A stretch of DNA of 56,408 nt from CAZDXJ01 sp964509475 (GTDB lineage: Bacteria; Pseudomonadota; Gammaproteobacteria; Methylococcales; Methylomonadaceae). Under the pieces are notes generated by a model. It saw only the letters and a list, made by a program, of their open reading frames with translations, ran no database searches and was not told where the DNA came from. Shown piece by piece: positions 34,481-43,499 of the stretch. The translations under genes were made by a program, and so were the position numbers. Each line of letters opens with the position of its first letter. Position 1 is the first letter of the stretch. The DNA lies in the NCBI GenBank assembly GCA_964509475.1, contig CAZDXJ010000007.1:1-56408 (forward strand), in the 5' to 3' direction.

Positions 34481-35383
34481 GTGGCCCGACGCAAAAAATC
34501 AGGCCGGGATGTACACGGTCTGCTGTTATTGGATAAACCGGCCGGTATTTCGTCAAACAAGGCTTTGCAGGATGTTCGCTTATTGTATCGGGCGAGTAAA
34601 GCCGGACACACAGGCAGCCTGGATCCTCTGGCTACGGGCTTGTTGCCGGTTTGTTTCGGTGAAGCGACCAAGGTTTCAGCCTTCATGCTGGAGCAGGACA
34701 AACGTTACCGAGTTGTCGTAAAACTGGGGGTCATAACGGACAGCGGCGATGCCGAAGGCCAGACTGTGTCGGTTCATCCGGTGCCGGTGTTACATGAGCA
34801 GGATATAACGTCTTGTCTGGCCGGTTTTACCGGAGCTATCCAGCAAGTGCCACCGATGTATTCGGCGTTAAAACATCAGGGTAAGCGATTGTACGAGTTG
34901 GCCAGGGAAGGGCGGGTTGTAGAACGTAAAGCGCGCCTGGTAACCATTCATGAACTGCGATGTCTTGGCTTCGCCAAAGATTGTTTGACACTGGATGTGC
35001 GTTGTTCCAAGGGTACTTATATCCGCACACTGGCTGAGGATATCGGTAAGGCTTTGGGATGCGGCGCTACCGTTATGCAATTGCGGAGATTGGAGGTCGG
35101 TTCGTTTGCTATCGACCAGGCCTGGTCGATAGAACAATTACGGCAAATAGAAACGCCAGCGGAATTGTTGGAAAAATTATTGCCCGTCGATGCCGCTTTG
35201 CTGCATTGGCCCAAAGTGGATCTAAACCAGGAACAAGCGGGTTTTATAAAACAGGGCGGTCAGGTTTTGTTGCAAACTTGCGAATCCGGACAGGTACGCA
35301 TGTATTGCAATGATTGTTTTATTGGTATTGGTGAAGTTTCCGGCAACGGGAAACTGCAACCGAAAAGATTGTTTAATGTATAA
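34481..35383 (+). CDS. truB: tRNA pseudouridine-55 synthase
   Basis: Forms pseudouridine 55 in the T loop of tRNAs. The 300-residue protein has GLLLLDKPAGISSNKAL and the catalytic Asp in AGHTGSLDPLATGLLPV (D48). KRYRVVVKLGVITDSGDAEG, GAIQQVPPMYSALKHQGKRLYELAREG and the C-terminal PUA-like part follow. Start is GTG 34481, just after rbfA; no ATG alternative keeps the KSGRDVHG leader. Two weak hairpins lie downstream (around 35398-35445). Confidence 0.96.
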   Translation: MARRKKSGRDVHGLLLLDKPAGISSNKALQDVRLLYRASKAGHTGSLDPLATGLLPVCFGEATKVSAFMLEQDKRYRVVVKLGVITDSGDAEGQTVSVHPVPVLHEQDITSCLAGFTGAIQQVPPMYSALKHQGKRLYELAREGRVVERKARLVTIHELRCLGFAKDCLTLDVRCSKGTYIRTLAEDIGKALGCGATVMQLRRLEVGSFAIDQAWSIEQLRQIETPAELLEKLLPVDAALLHWPKVDLNQEQAGFIKQGGQVLLQTCESGQVRMYCNDCFIGIGEVSGNGKLQPKRLFNV

Positions 35384-35464
35384 ATCACCGAATTTTATTC
35401 CTGTACCTTTATGCGGGAATAAACGGGACAGGACAGCATATCCTGTTCATTTATCGCGTAATTA

Positions 35465-35494
35465 TTGTCCAGGATAATTTATCTAAGCTATAAT
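35465..35494 (+). promoter_or_regulatory. rpsO promoter
   Basis: TTGTCC (35465-35470), 18 bases, TATAAT (35489-35494), 39 bases before the rpsO start. It allows rpsO-pnp to be transcribed separately from the truB operon. Confidence 0.6.
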
Positions 35495-35533
35495 TGCATC
35501 GTTTTAAATTTGTTATATGAAGGGTTATATAGA

Positions 35534-35803
35534 ATGCCATTTACAGCAGAACAAAAGCAGGCTGTTATTGAAGAATATCGTTTGTCACCAACCGATACTG
35601 GATCGCCAGAAGTGCAAATTGCGTTATTGACGGCACATATTACGCATTTGATGCCGCATTTTGCAGAACACAAAAAAGACAACCATTCTCGCCGCGGTTT
35701 GTTGCGCATGGTCAATCAGCGCCGCAAATTGCTTGATTACCTGAAAGGCAAGGATATAGCGCGTTATCGTTCCTTGATTGAGCGCTTGGGCCTGCGTAAA
35801 TAA
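35534..35803 (+). CDS. rpsO: 30S ribosomal protein S15
   Basis: Primary binding protein of the 16S rRNA central domain. The 89-residue product equals the usual length and shows SPTDTGSPEVQIALLTAHI, HFAEHKKDNHSRRGLLRMVNQRRKLLDYL and the YRSLIERLGLRK end. ATG 35534 replaces a longer in-frame start at 35465, which lies inside the promoter. It is followed by a hairpin and pnp, as in most proteobacteria. Confidence 0.98.
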   Translation: MPFTAEQKQAVIEEYRLSPTDTGSPEVQIALLTAHITHLMPHFAEHKKDNHSRRGLLRMVNQRRKLLDYLKGKDIARYRSLIERLGLRK

Positions 35804-35819
35804 ACCGGTAAAACTATCG

Positions 35820-35848
35820 AATCGGACCGTTGTGGGTTTGGTTCGATT
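35820..35848 (+). promoter_or_regulatory. rpsO-pnp intergenic hairpin
   Basis: AATCGGACC (35820-35828) pairs with GGTTCGATT (35840-35848), one G-T pair. In E. coli this gap holds an RNase III hairpin through which PNPase controls its own message; an equivalent role here is inference. Confidence 0.5.
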
Positions 35849-35886
35849 GCAAACCTCAAAGTCATTAAATTTTTAGGAATTTTAAA

Positions 35887-37971
35887 GTGAATCCCATTCG
35901 GAAAGAATTTCAATACGGTAATCAGCTCGTTTCCATAGAAACCGGTGAAATAGCCCGGCAAGCCAGCGGCGCAGTGATGATTGATATGGGCGGAACCGTA
36001 CTTATGGTAACCGTTGTTGGAAAAAAAGAAGCCATGCCAGGCGGTGATTTTTTTCCATTGACCGTCAATTATCAGGAAAAATCCTATGCGGCTGGAAAAA
36101 TCCCCGGTGGCTTTTTCAAGCGTGAAGGCCGTCCTGCAGAACAGGAAACCTTGATTTCACGCCTGATTGACCGGCCAATACGGCCGTTGTTTCCGGATGG
36201 TTTTACCAATGAAGTCCAGATTATTGCGACGGTCATGTCGTTAAATTCACAAATCGGCACTGAAGTTCCGGCTTTATTGGGTGCTTCGGCGGCACTGGCC
36301 ATTTCCGGTCTGCCGTTTAATGGTCCAATCGGCGCGGCCCGGATCGGTTATAAAGAGGGTGATTATTTACTTAACGCCAGCAAAGCCGAAATGGCGGATT
36401 CACAACTGGATTTGGTCGTTGCGGGTACTGAACATGCGGTCCTGATGGTGGAATCGGAAGCCGATCGTTTATCCGAGCAGGTTATGCTGGGAGCCGTATT
36501 GTTCGGTCATGAACAAATGCAAACCGCGATTTCGGCCATCAAGGAATTGGCTGAGGAAGTCAACGCCGAAGCTTTTTCCTGGCAAGCACCTGAAATTGAT
36601 GCGGAACTGGAACGTTTGCTTCATCAGGAAGCGTATGAAAGTATTGCCGACGCCTATAAGATCGCTGAAAAACTGGTCAGACAGGAACGGCTGAATGATA
36701 TCCGCAAGGCATTGGTTGAAAAGCTGAGCGCTGATGAGCAGTATGAGGAATCGGCAATACGCCAGCTGATCGAAAAACTGGAAAAGGAAATTGTCCGTTC
36801 TTCCATTCTGAAAGAAGGCAAACGTATTGATGGTCGTGATTTGTCCACGGTCCGGCCAATCAGCATTCGTACCGGGGTATTGCCACGCACCCATGGATCG
36901 GCCCTGTTTACCCGGGGTGAAACCCAGGCGTTGGTGGTCACGACATTGGGAACGGAGCGGGATGCCCAGGTCATCGATGCGCTGGATGGTGAATATCGTG
37001 AGAACTTTATGCTGCATTATAATTTTCCGCCGTTTTGTGTCGGTGAAACCGGTTTTGTCGGTTCACCAAAACGTCGTGAAATAGGCCATGGTCGTTTGGC
37101 AAAACGGGGTGTACAAGCCGTATTGCCGACTCTGGAGGAGTTTCCTTATGTATTACGCGTGGTTTCGGAAATTACCGAATCCAACGGTTCCAGTTCAATG
37201 GCTTCGGTATGCGGTTCCAGTCTGGCCCTGATGGATGCCGGTGTACCGATCAAAGCACCGGTTGCTGGTATTGCCATGGGTTTAATCAAGGAAGGGGATG
37301 AATTTGCGGTACTTTCCGATATCATGGGTGATGAAGATCATCTGGGTGATATGGATTTCAAGGTTGCCGGAACTGAAGATGGAATCACAGCATTGCAGAT
37401 GGATATCAAGATTGACGGAATTACCCGGGAGATTATGCAAACGGCTTTGGAGCAGGCCAAGCAGGGACGTTTACATATTTTGGGCAAAATGAAAGAGGCC
37501 TTGCCTGAAAGCCGTCAGACCATGTCGGATTATGCGCCGCGTATCATTTCCATGAAAATTGATCCAAGTAAAATCCGTGAAGTCATTGGTAAAGGCGGCA
37601 TGACGATTCGCGGTATTACTGAAGAAACCGGTGCAACCGTTGATTTGACCGATGATGGTATCGTCAAGATTGCCTCGTCGGACAAGGAAGCCGGTGAAGC
37701 GGCACGGCGCATCATCGAGGAAATTACCGCCGATGTCGAAGTCGGTAAGACTTATGAAGGTAAAGTCGTCCGCTTGATGGATTTTGGCGCCTTTGTCACG
37801 ATTTTACCGGGCAAGGATGGTTTGGTGCATATTTCCCAGATTTCCGATGAGCGCGTTGATAAAGTCAGCGATAAATTAACCGAGGGTGATGTCGTCAAGG
37901 TCAAGGTACTGGAGATTGATCGCCAGGGCCGGGTTCGATTGAGTATGAAAGCGACCGATGAAAAGGACTGA
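35887..37971 (+). CDS. pnp: Polyribonucleotide nucleotidyltransferase
   Basis: PNPase degrades RNA phosphorolytically from the 3' end and is part of the degradosome. The 694-residue protein has two RNase PH domains (FFKREGRPAEQETLISRLIDRPIRPLF in the first; RTHGSALFTRGETQALVVTTLG and SNGSSSMASVCGSSLALMDAGVP in the second). A KH domain (IREVIGKGGMTIRGITEETGA) and a C-terminal S1 domain (GKVVRLMDFGAFVTILPGKDGLVHISQI) follow. Start is GTG 35887 with an AGGAA site; no nearby ATG fits the family N-terminus. Confidence 0.97.
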   Translation: MNPIRKEFQYGNQLVSIETGEIARQASGAVMIDMGGTVLMVTVVGKKEAMPGGDFFPLTVNYQEKSYAAGKIPGGFFKREGRPAEQETLISRLIDRPIRPLFPDGFTNEVQIIATVMSLNSQIGTEVPALLGASAALAISGLPFNGPIGAARIGYKEGDYLLNASKAEMADSQLDLVVAGTEHAVLMVESEADRLSEQVMLGAVLFGHEQMQTAISAIKELAEEVNAEAFSWQAPEIDAELERLLHQEAYESIADAYKIAEKLVRQERLNDIRKALVEKLSADEQYEESAIRQLIEKLEKEIVRSSILKEGKRIDGRDLSTVRPISIRTGVLPRTHGSALFTRGETQALVVTTLGTERDAQVIDALDGEYRENFMLHYNFPPFCVGETGFVGSPKRREIGHGRLAKRGVQAVLPTLEEFPYVLRVVSEITESNGSSSMASVCGSSLALMDAGVPIKAPVAGIAMGLIKEGDEFAVLSDIMGDEDHLGDMDFKVAGTEDGITALQMDIKIDGITREIMQTALEQAKQGRLHILGKMKEALPESRQTMSDYAPRIISMKIDPSKIREVIGKGGMTIRGITEETGATVDLTDDGIVKIASSDKEAGEAARRIIEEITADVEVGKTYEGKVVRLMDFGAFVTILPGKDGLVHISQISDERVDKVSDKLTEGDVVKVKVLEIDRQGRVRLSMKATDEKD

Positions 37972-38081
37972 CGAAAGCGGCGGCTTGCTTTTTATATCGT
38001 TGAAAAAACAATAAGGGAATGGCATGGATATTGGCAGGAGGTTGAATTGACAGCTTCCTGCGATTATTGGCTCCCTTCTAT

Positions 38082-38591
38082 ATGAAAAGATTGTTCTTGG
38101 CATTGTGGCCGCAAAAAACGGTTCGCGAACGTTTGAGAAAAATTACCCGGGTCATGGATACAGCTCATTGCAGACCGGTTATCCCGGAAAATTTCCATGT
38201 GACCCTGGTTTTTATCGGTGCTTTGCAGGCGGCAAAGATTGCCGGTATTGAACACCGGATGGCGAGTATCGCTGGCGAGTCGTTCGTTATACAATTTGAC
38301 CGTCTGAGTTATTGGCGCAAACCGAAAATCGTCTGCCTGACTTGTGAAAAAATACCGGCTGCGATTATCGAGCTGGTTGTACAAATGCAGCGGGCAATAC
38401 TTGATTGTGGTATTGAACTCGATGAACGGATTTATAAACCACATATTACGCTGGCACGACACGCCCATCACAAACCATCCTTGACATTTCAACCACTGCT
38501 TTGGCCAGCATCTTCGTTCTGTCTGGTTGAGTCCGCCAATACGCCATCGGGTGTGATTTATAAAGTATTGCGGGATTGGCCTTTATCCTGA
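38082..38591 (+). CDS. thpR: RNA 2',3'-cyclic phosphodiesterase
   Basis: A 169-residue 2H-phosphoesterase. The two catalytic His-x-Thr-x motifs are present: HVTL (H39) in NFHVTLVFIG and HITL (H121) in YKPHITLARH. The start MKRLFLALWP is typical of the ThpR/LigT family, which opens 2',3'-cyclic phosphates on RNA. ATG 38082 is used; an in-frame start 15 bases earlier has no support. The gene is followed after 45 bases by the HerA-like gene. Confidence 0.9.
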   Translation: MKRLFLALWPQKTVRERLRKITRVMDTAHCRPVIPENFHVTLVFIGALQAAKIAGIEHRMASIAGESFVIQFDRLSYWRKPKIVCLTCEKIPAAIIELVVQMQRAILDCGIELDERIYKPHITLARHAHHKPSLTFQPLLWPASSFCLVESANTPSGVIYKVLRDWPLS

Positions 38592-38636
38592 TCGGTGGTG
38601 GAAAAGAAATCGATCAGTTTATTAGGAGGTGTCAGT

Positions 38637-40304
38637 ATGTTAGATAAACACAATCCCATCCAGATTGGTTATATTACGGAAGTACGCATAGATGGGATGG
38701 ATGCCCGTTTAAGTGAGCAATATATCAATGACAATCCATTAATCACTATAGATGAGGAGCCGGTTCTTGCCGGGCAGGTCAATTCTTACGTTCTTATCCA
38801 TCAGCATAATATCAGTGTATTGGCATTGGTATCAAGAATGTGGGAAATGGATCATTTTTCTGCACAGGGCGATCGTAAAACGGATCGGTTCATTGCGTTG
38901 ATTCCGGTTGGCGAAATCGATACAAACAATCGATTTCTTCGAGGCGTCAGAAAACATCCAACGCCAGGAGCCAAAGTCTACGCTGTAGGCTATCGTGAAA
39001 TTAATGCTATTTTTTCCTTGTTTCGGCGTTATAAGTTTTTTATTGGTGAACTGTCTTCTCATAAAGGCTATCATCTGAGTTTAGAGCCACGGGCATTGTT
39101 TGGCCGTCATTTTGCTATTCTCGGGCAAAGTGGTTCGGGAAAATCCTGGACAGTCACCAGTTTATTACAAAACACTTTAAAAGCCATGCCAAATGCGCAT
39201 ATCATTTTATTGGATTTGCATGGTGAATATTGCTGGAAAGATGATGCAGGGAAATTGTATTCGGCTTTTCCGGAAGGCACGGTCAATTATGTCGATGCTA
39301 CGCAAATGGAGATGCCCTACTGGATTATGACCTATGCCGAACTGGTCGATTTGTTTATTGATCGTTCAGAGTCCGGCGCGTCTATTCAGATGGCGTTTAT
39401 GCGTCAGGTTATTCAGGTTTTGAAACGGAAAACAGCCAAGGAAATAGGTTTGCAAACGGTTTCCATCGATACACCGATTTATTTTTCCCTGGTGGAATTA
39501 TTTCGCCAATTCAAGAATGCAAATGAAGAGCGCAGGGACTTTGGTAAAACCAAAGGCACATTATTTGGCCAGTTTGATGAGTTTCTGGTGCGTATGCAAA
39601 GCCGGTTCAACGATGTGCGTTATGATTTTTTGCTTAAGCCGAAAACCCGGAAGGATTCTTCCACCTTGTCCGCTTTGTTGAAGGAATTTATCGGACTGGG
39701 TGTTTATAAGGCCAATATTACCGTGATTGATCTCAGTTCCGTGCCGATTGATGTGCGGCCAGCGGTTTCCGCGCAAGTAGGACGATTAGTGTATGAGTTC
39801 AATTACTGGAACCCGGATCGCAGAAGATTCCCGATTACATTGGTTTGTGAAGAAGCTCATGCCTATATTCCCAGAGAAAAGGCAAGTCAGTTTGAAGGTA
39901 CCCGGAAAATGATGGAAAGGATCGCCAAGGAAGGGAGAAAGTATGGCGTTTCAATAGGGGTGGTCAGTCAACGCCCCACAGAATTATCCGAGACGATGTT
40001 GTCACAATGCAGTTCTTATATTTGTTTGCGTATAACAAATACGGATGATCAAAACTATATTCGCAGCCTGGTTCCGGAATCTGAAGGTGACCTGGCGGGT
40101 GTTTTGGCTTCTCTGGGGAGAGGAGAAGCCCTGGTTTTGGGGGAGGCGACACCGATACCCACACGAGTACAAGTCTATAGACCCAATCCGGAACCAAGAA
40201 GTAACGACGTAGACTATTATATTGGTTGGCGCGAGGGTTTGCAGGATTTGGATGTCGATAAAATCGTTGATTTATGGCGAACCCAAACCCGAAAAAAAAA
40301 CTAG
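38637..40304 (+). CDS. HerA-like hexameric ATPase / helicase (DUF87)
   Basis: A 555-residue P-loop ATPase of the HerA/FtsK superfamily. The N-terminal 150 residues look like a HAS-barrel (IGYITEVRIDG..., then AKVYAVGYREINAIF). Walker A is GQSGSGKS (K169), and Walker B is ITLVCEEAHAYIP with E405/E406, followed by SIGVVSQRPTELSETMLSQCSSYI. HerA enzymes are DNA translocases that usually work with the nuclease NurA or, in defence systems, with SIR2 or other effectors. None of these is encoded next to it. A perfect TAGGAGGT site before ATG 38637 decides the start over 38595. Role here is unknown. Confidence 0.85.
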   Translation: MLDKHNPIQIGYITEVRIDGMDARLSEQYINDNPLITIDEEPVLAGQVNSYVLIHQHNISVLALVSRMWEMDHFSAQGDRKTDRFIALIPVGEIDTNNRFLRGVRKHPTPGAKVYAVGYREINAIFSLFRRYKFFIGELSSHKGYHLSLEPRALFGRHFAILGQSGSGKSWTVTSLLQNTLKAMPNAHIILLDLHGEYCWKDDAGKLYSAFPEGTVNYVDATQMEMPYWIMTYAELVDLFIDRSESGASIQMAFMRQVIQVLKRKTAKEIGLQTVSIDTPIYFSLVELFRQFKNANEERRDFGKTKGTLFGQFDEFLVRMQSRFNDVRYDFLLKPKTRKDSSTLSALLKEFIGLGVYKANITVIDLSSVPIDVRPAVSAQVGRLVYEFNYWNPDRRRFPITLVCEEAHAYIPREKASQFEGTRKMMERIAKEGRKYGVSIGVVSQRPTELSETMLSQCSSYICLRITNTDDQNYIRSLVPESEGDLAGVLASLGRGEALVLGEATPIPTRVQVYRPNPEPRSNDVDYYIGWREGLQDLDVDKIVDLWRTQTRKKN

Positions 40305-40374
40305 GAGGTCAATTGCTCAGACAACCTGTCAACATGCCGGTTTATATTGATTTGGTCATACAATACATTTAAAC

Positions 40375-41130
40375 ATGAGCATGGCATTACCAGCCGGCGT
40401 TATTCATCTTTATCTGGGCTATCCTGATGAGATCAGCGATACCGGCTTGTTACACGAATATGAATGTTTACTTTCTGATGAAGAGAAAAATCGCTACCAG
40501 CGCTTGGGTTCTGCGTATCAACGGCATCAGTTTTTGCTGACCCGGGCATTGATTCGCACGACCTTGTCACGCTATGTCAACAAACATCCGCGGGATTGGC
40601 GTTTTGTAAACAACCGGTATGGAAAGCCGGAAATATTGCGCCGGGCGGATGAGCCGGCAATCCGCTTCAATCTTTCCCATAGCAAAGGTCTGATTGTATG
40701 CGCTATTGCGTTGCATGATGATCTGGGTGTGGATGTTGAATACACGCAGCGCAATAACGCACTGTTGGCCATTGCCCGGCGGTTTTTTTCGCCAATGGAA
40801 GTGACTCAGTTGCAAAAAATGACGGGAAATGCTCAAAGACAATATTTTTTTGAACTTTGGACTTTGAAAGAGGCTTATATCAAAGCGTGTGGAAAAGGGA
40901 TGGCGATTCCCCTCCGGCAATTCAGTTTTGATATTTCGGATAAAAACAAGACCGTGATCCGGATTGAACCCTGTTTACAGGACAGGCCGGAACACTGGCG
41001 GTTCTGGCGGCTTGCCTTTTCTGAAAACCATGTTGCCGCAATTGCCGTCAAATCGACATCAGTACTGAATTATCGTCTGGTGATCAGAAAAACGGTGCCA
41101 CTTCTACAAAATGATTTGTGGGAAGAATAA
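40375..41130 (+). CDS. 4'-phosphopantetheinyl transferase (Sfp type)
   Basis: Transfers phosphopantetheine from CoA to a serine of carrier proteins. The 251-residue protein has the family motifs RFNLSHSKGLIVCAI, LGVDVEYTQRN (metal-binding Asp and Glu near residues 120-122) and FFELWTLKEAYIKACGKGMAIPL (W-x3-KEA). This two-domain length is that of Sfp/EntD-like enzymes, which activate polyketide or peptide synthetases and sometimes fatty acid ACP. No such synthase is nearby, so the target is unknown. Two in-frame ATGs (40375, 40381) are equally possible. Confidence 0.88.
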   Translation: MSMALPAGVIHLYLGYPDEISDTGLLHEYECLLSDEEKNRYQRLGSAYQRHQFLLTRALIRTTLSRYVNKHPRDWRFVNNRYGKPEILRRADEPAIRFNLSHSKGLIVCAIALHDDLGVDVEYTQRNNALLAIARRFFSPMEVTQLQKMTGNAQRQYFFELWTLKEAYIKACGKGMAIPLRQFSFDISDKNKTVIRIEPCLQDRPEHWRFWRLAFSENHVAAIAVKSTSVLNYRLVIRKTVPLLQNDLWEE

Positions 41131-41220
41131 TTGATATGGCGTGTTTTTTTCCGTTATCCTTAACAAGGTCGAAACACTCCCCCATTCTTTAGGTTTTAAG
41201 TAATTTTTGCAGGTATAATT

Positions 41221-42597
41221 TTGGATCAATCCATACAATTTGATATTGACCTGATCCATCGTTACGATAAAGCAGGTCCCCGCTACACTTCTTATCCAAC
41301 CGCATTGGAATTTCATGAAAATTTCTCAGAGCCGCAGTACCGGCAACAAATTGAACTTTCCAATAGCCGGGGTGGGCCATTATCGCTTTATTTTCATATT
41401 CCGTTTTGCGATACGGTTTGTTATTACTGTGCTTGCAATAAAATCATTACCAAAAACAGAAAACATACCCTGCCTTATTTGCAAGCCTTGTATCGTGAAA
41501 TTGCCATGCAAGGCGCATTATTTGACAGAACACGGGTTGTAAACCAATTACATTGGGGGGGAGGAACGCCGACATTTTTGAGTTTTGCGCAGATGCAAAA
41601 CCTGATGGAGATAACCCGGGAACATTTTAATTTACGCGAAGACGATTTGGGAGAATATTCCATTGAAGTCGATCCCAGGGAGACAGATGAACAGACGATT
41701 CAGCAATTGCGTCAACTGGGTTTTAACCGAATCAGCCTGGGTGTGCAGGATTTTGATGCGGATGTGCAAAAAGCGGTCAACCGCATCCAGACGGAAGCGC
41801 AAACCTTTGCTGTATTGGAGGCCGCCCGTGCTGAAGGCTTTCGTTCAACCAGCATCGATTTGATTTATGGTTTGCCTTTGCAAACCGTGGATTCTTTTGC
41901 CAGAACCTTGGACAAGATTCTGGCGGTTGCACCGGAGCGGTTTTCGGTATTCAATTATGCGCATTTGCCTGCATTGTTTAAAACCCAGCGCCAGATTGAC
42001 GAAACCCAGATGCCGGCGCCAGAGGTCAAGCTGGATATCCTGCAAATGGTCATTTCCCGGCTTTTGTCGGCAGGTTATGTTTATATCGGTATGGATCATT
42101 TTGCCAGGCCGGATGATGAGCTGGCCATTGCCCAGCGGGAAGGCAAGTTGTACCGGAATTTTCAAGGTTATTCAACGCACTCGGATTGTGATCTTGTCGG
42201 CTTGGGTATTACTTCAATCGGTCGGGTGGGTGATGCCTATATGCAAAATGTCAAAGATTTACAAACCTACGGAGAAAGCATCGGACAAGGGAAGCTGGCA
42301 GTTTACCGGGGGCTGGTTTTGGATAAGGACGATAAATTGCGCAGGGCTGTAATTAGCCAATTGATCTGTCATTTTGCATTGCATTATCAGGAATTCGAAC
42401 AAGGTTTCGGGATTGTTTTCAAAGATTATTTTGCATCAGCCTGGCTGGAACTGCAAACCATGCAACAGGACGGTTTATTGCGCTTGTCTGACCAGGGACT
42501 GCAAGTTACACCGGCCGGGCGTTTGCTGATACGCAATATTTGCATGTTGTTTGATCGCTATCTGACCAAAAAAAAATCCTTTTCCAAGGTTATTTGA
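41221..42597 (+). CDS. hemN: Oxygen-independent coproporphyrinogen III oxidase
   Basis: A radical-SAM enzyme that decarboxylates coproporphyrinogen III in heme synthesis without oxygen. The 458 residues match HemN. The cluster motif is CDTVCYYC (C63, C67, C70) in YFHIPFCDTVCYYCACNK. Also present are LHWGGGTPTFLS, EYSIEVDPRE, RISLGVQDFD and STSIDLIYGLPLQT, then the HemN C-terminal domain (YIGMDHFARPDDELA). The start is TTG 41221, supported by family alignment (MDQSIQFD) and an AGGT site. It converges with the cyclase-like gene, overlapping it by 8 bases. Confidence 0.93.
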   Translation: MDQSIQFDIDLIHRYDKAGPRYTSYPTALEFHENFSEPQYRQQIELSNSRGGPLSLYFHIPFCDTVCYYCACNKIITKNRKHTLPYLQALYREIAMQGALFDRTRVVNQLHWGGGTPTFLSFAQMQNLMEITREHFNLREDDLGEYSIEVDPRETDEQTIQQLRQLGFNRISLGVQDFDADVQKAVNRIQTEAQTFAVLEAARAEGFRSTSIDLIYGLPLQTVDSFARTLDKILAVAPERFSVFNYAHLPALFKTQRQIDETQMPAPEVKLDILQMVISRLLSAGYVYIGMDHFARPDDELAIAQREGKLYRNFQGYSTHSDCDLVGLGITSIGRVGDAYMQNVKDLQTYGESIGQGKLAVYRGLVLDKDDKLRRAVISQLICHFALHYQEFEQGFGIVFKDYFASAWLELQTMQQDGLLRLSDQGLQVTPAGRLLIRNICMLFDRYLTKKKSFSKVI

Positions 42598-43477
42598 AGG
42601 TTATGCATTCAATCAGGCCATGCTCGTGGGCGATAAACAAAAGTTCATTATGGCAATAACGATGGAAAAATTCATGGTATAACCGAATCAATCCTAATCG
42701 TCCGCAAACTTTGCGTATCTGCAGATAATTTTCAGGAAAAGGCGCAAAAATATCAACTGTTTCATCACTGTGATCGCTGAAATGTTCCTGACTGCCATGT
42801 TGGATCATCGGAACTTTCATGGCCCGGTTGGCATGACTGGAAAAGTCCTCCCAATCTGCGGAATGGGTGTGGCTGACACCTTCAAAAAATCCTTGTTGGC
42901 TTTCTCTTATGGACATCCGGGTTTTGTGGATCAGAGCGTACAGATCATAATCGCCGTGAATATAAGCGCATCCCGGAGGTGGATCGGAGGTGTTTTTTTG
43001 AGTCGGCGATGGTTTGGATAAAACACGCAAAACACAACCGTAATAGGGACTGTTTTTATTCATTTGTACATCAAACCCATTGGGTATCTGTTTCCAGTGT
43101 TTATCCCAGGTGTTTTTTGCCTTGACCCATTCTCTTTTGTCATTATTGAATGCATACCATTTTAAAATCCGGGGATTGACCACCAGTCCACCGCATTTTG
43201 AAGATATTTTTTCGCCATCCGGGCGGATGAAACAGGCATTGGATTTTGCTGTTTTCGGTTTGCACTTCAGGGGTTTCGGAACAAAGCCGGGTTTGCCAAT
43301 ATATTGAATGGATAGCGGGTTGGTGCGGCGGACAAGAATAAACAAGCCTTTTTCCTGACTGTAGGTTCTGAAGATATTGACGTCGGCAGGACGCATGAAT
43401 TGGTGAATATCTTCACTGTGCAGGGTGTATTCCAGGTAATTATCGGCAAGTTGCGGGTCGTTGGTAATGCTGTTCAT
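42590..43477 (-). CDS. ExoY / edema factor-like nucleotidyl cyclase homolog (divergent)
   Basis: A 295-residue protein with no signal peptide or membrane segment. Three blocks align in order with class II toxin cyclases (ExoY, anthrax edema factor). Residues 45-84 are VRRTNPLSIQYIGKPGF, then lysine-rich KPLKCKPKTAKSNACFI. Residues 174-181 are HGDYDLYA with the paired metal aspartates D176/D178. Residues 224-245 are MIQHGSQEHFSDHSDETVDIF. In edema factor the third block has a catalytic Asn, here Phe233, and the first block has a His that I do not see. So activity is uncertain. It lies 22 bases behind the soxD-like gene with its own AGGAA site, so it is probably in the soxC-soxD operon. The family call is from remembered motifs only. 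Confidence 0.5.
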   Translation of the reverse strand: MNSITNDPQLADNYLEYTLHSEDIHQFMRPADVNIFRTYSQEKGLFILVRRTNPLSIQYIGKPGFVPKPLKCKPKTAKSNACFIRPDGEKISSKCGGLVVNPRILKWYAFNNDKREWVKAKNTWDKHWKQIPNGFDVQMNKNSPYYGCVLRVLSKPSPTQKNTSDPPPGCAYIHGDYDLYALIHKTRMSIRESQQGFFEGVSHTHSADWEDFSSHANRAMKVPMIQHGSQEHFSDHSDETVDIFAPFPENYLQIRKVCGRLGLIRLYHEFFHRYCHNELLFIAHEHGLIECITFK

Positions 43478-43499
43478 GGTTTGTTCCTGAAGTGGTTTC

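Noticed and set aside
41214..41219. TATAAT just before hemN as a promoter box
   Set aside because: It ends one base before the TTG start, so transcription would begin inside the gene; the AGGT overlap is better read as part of the ribosome site.
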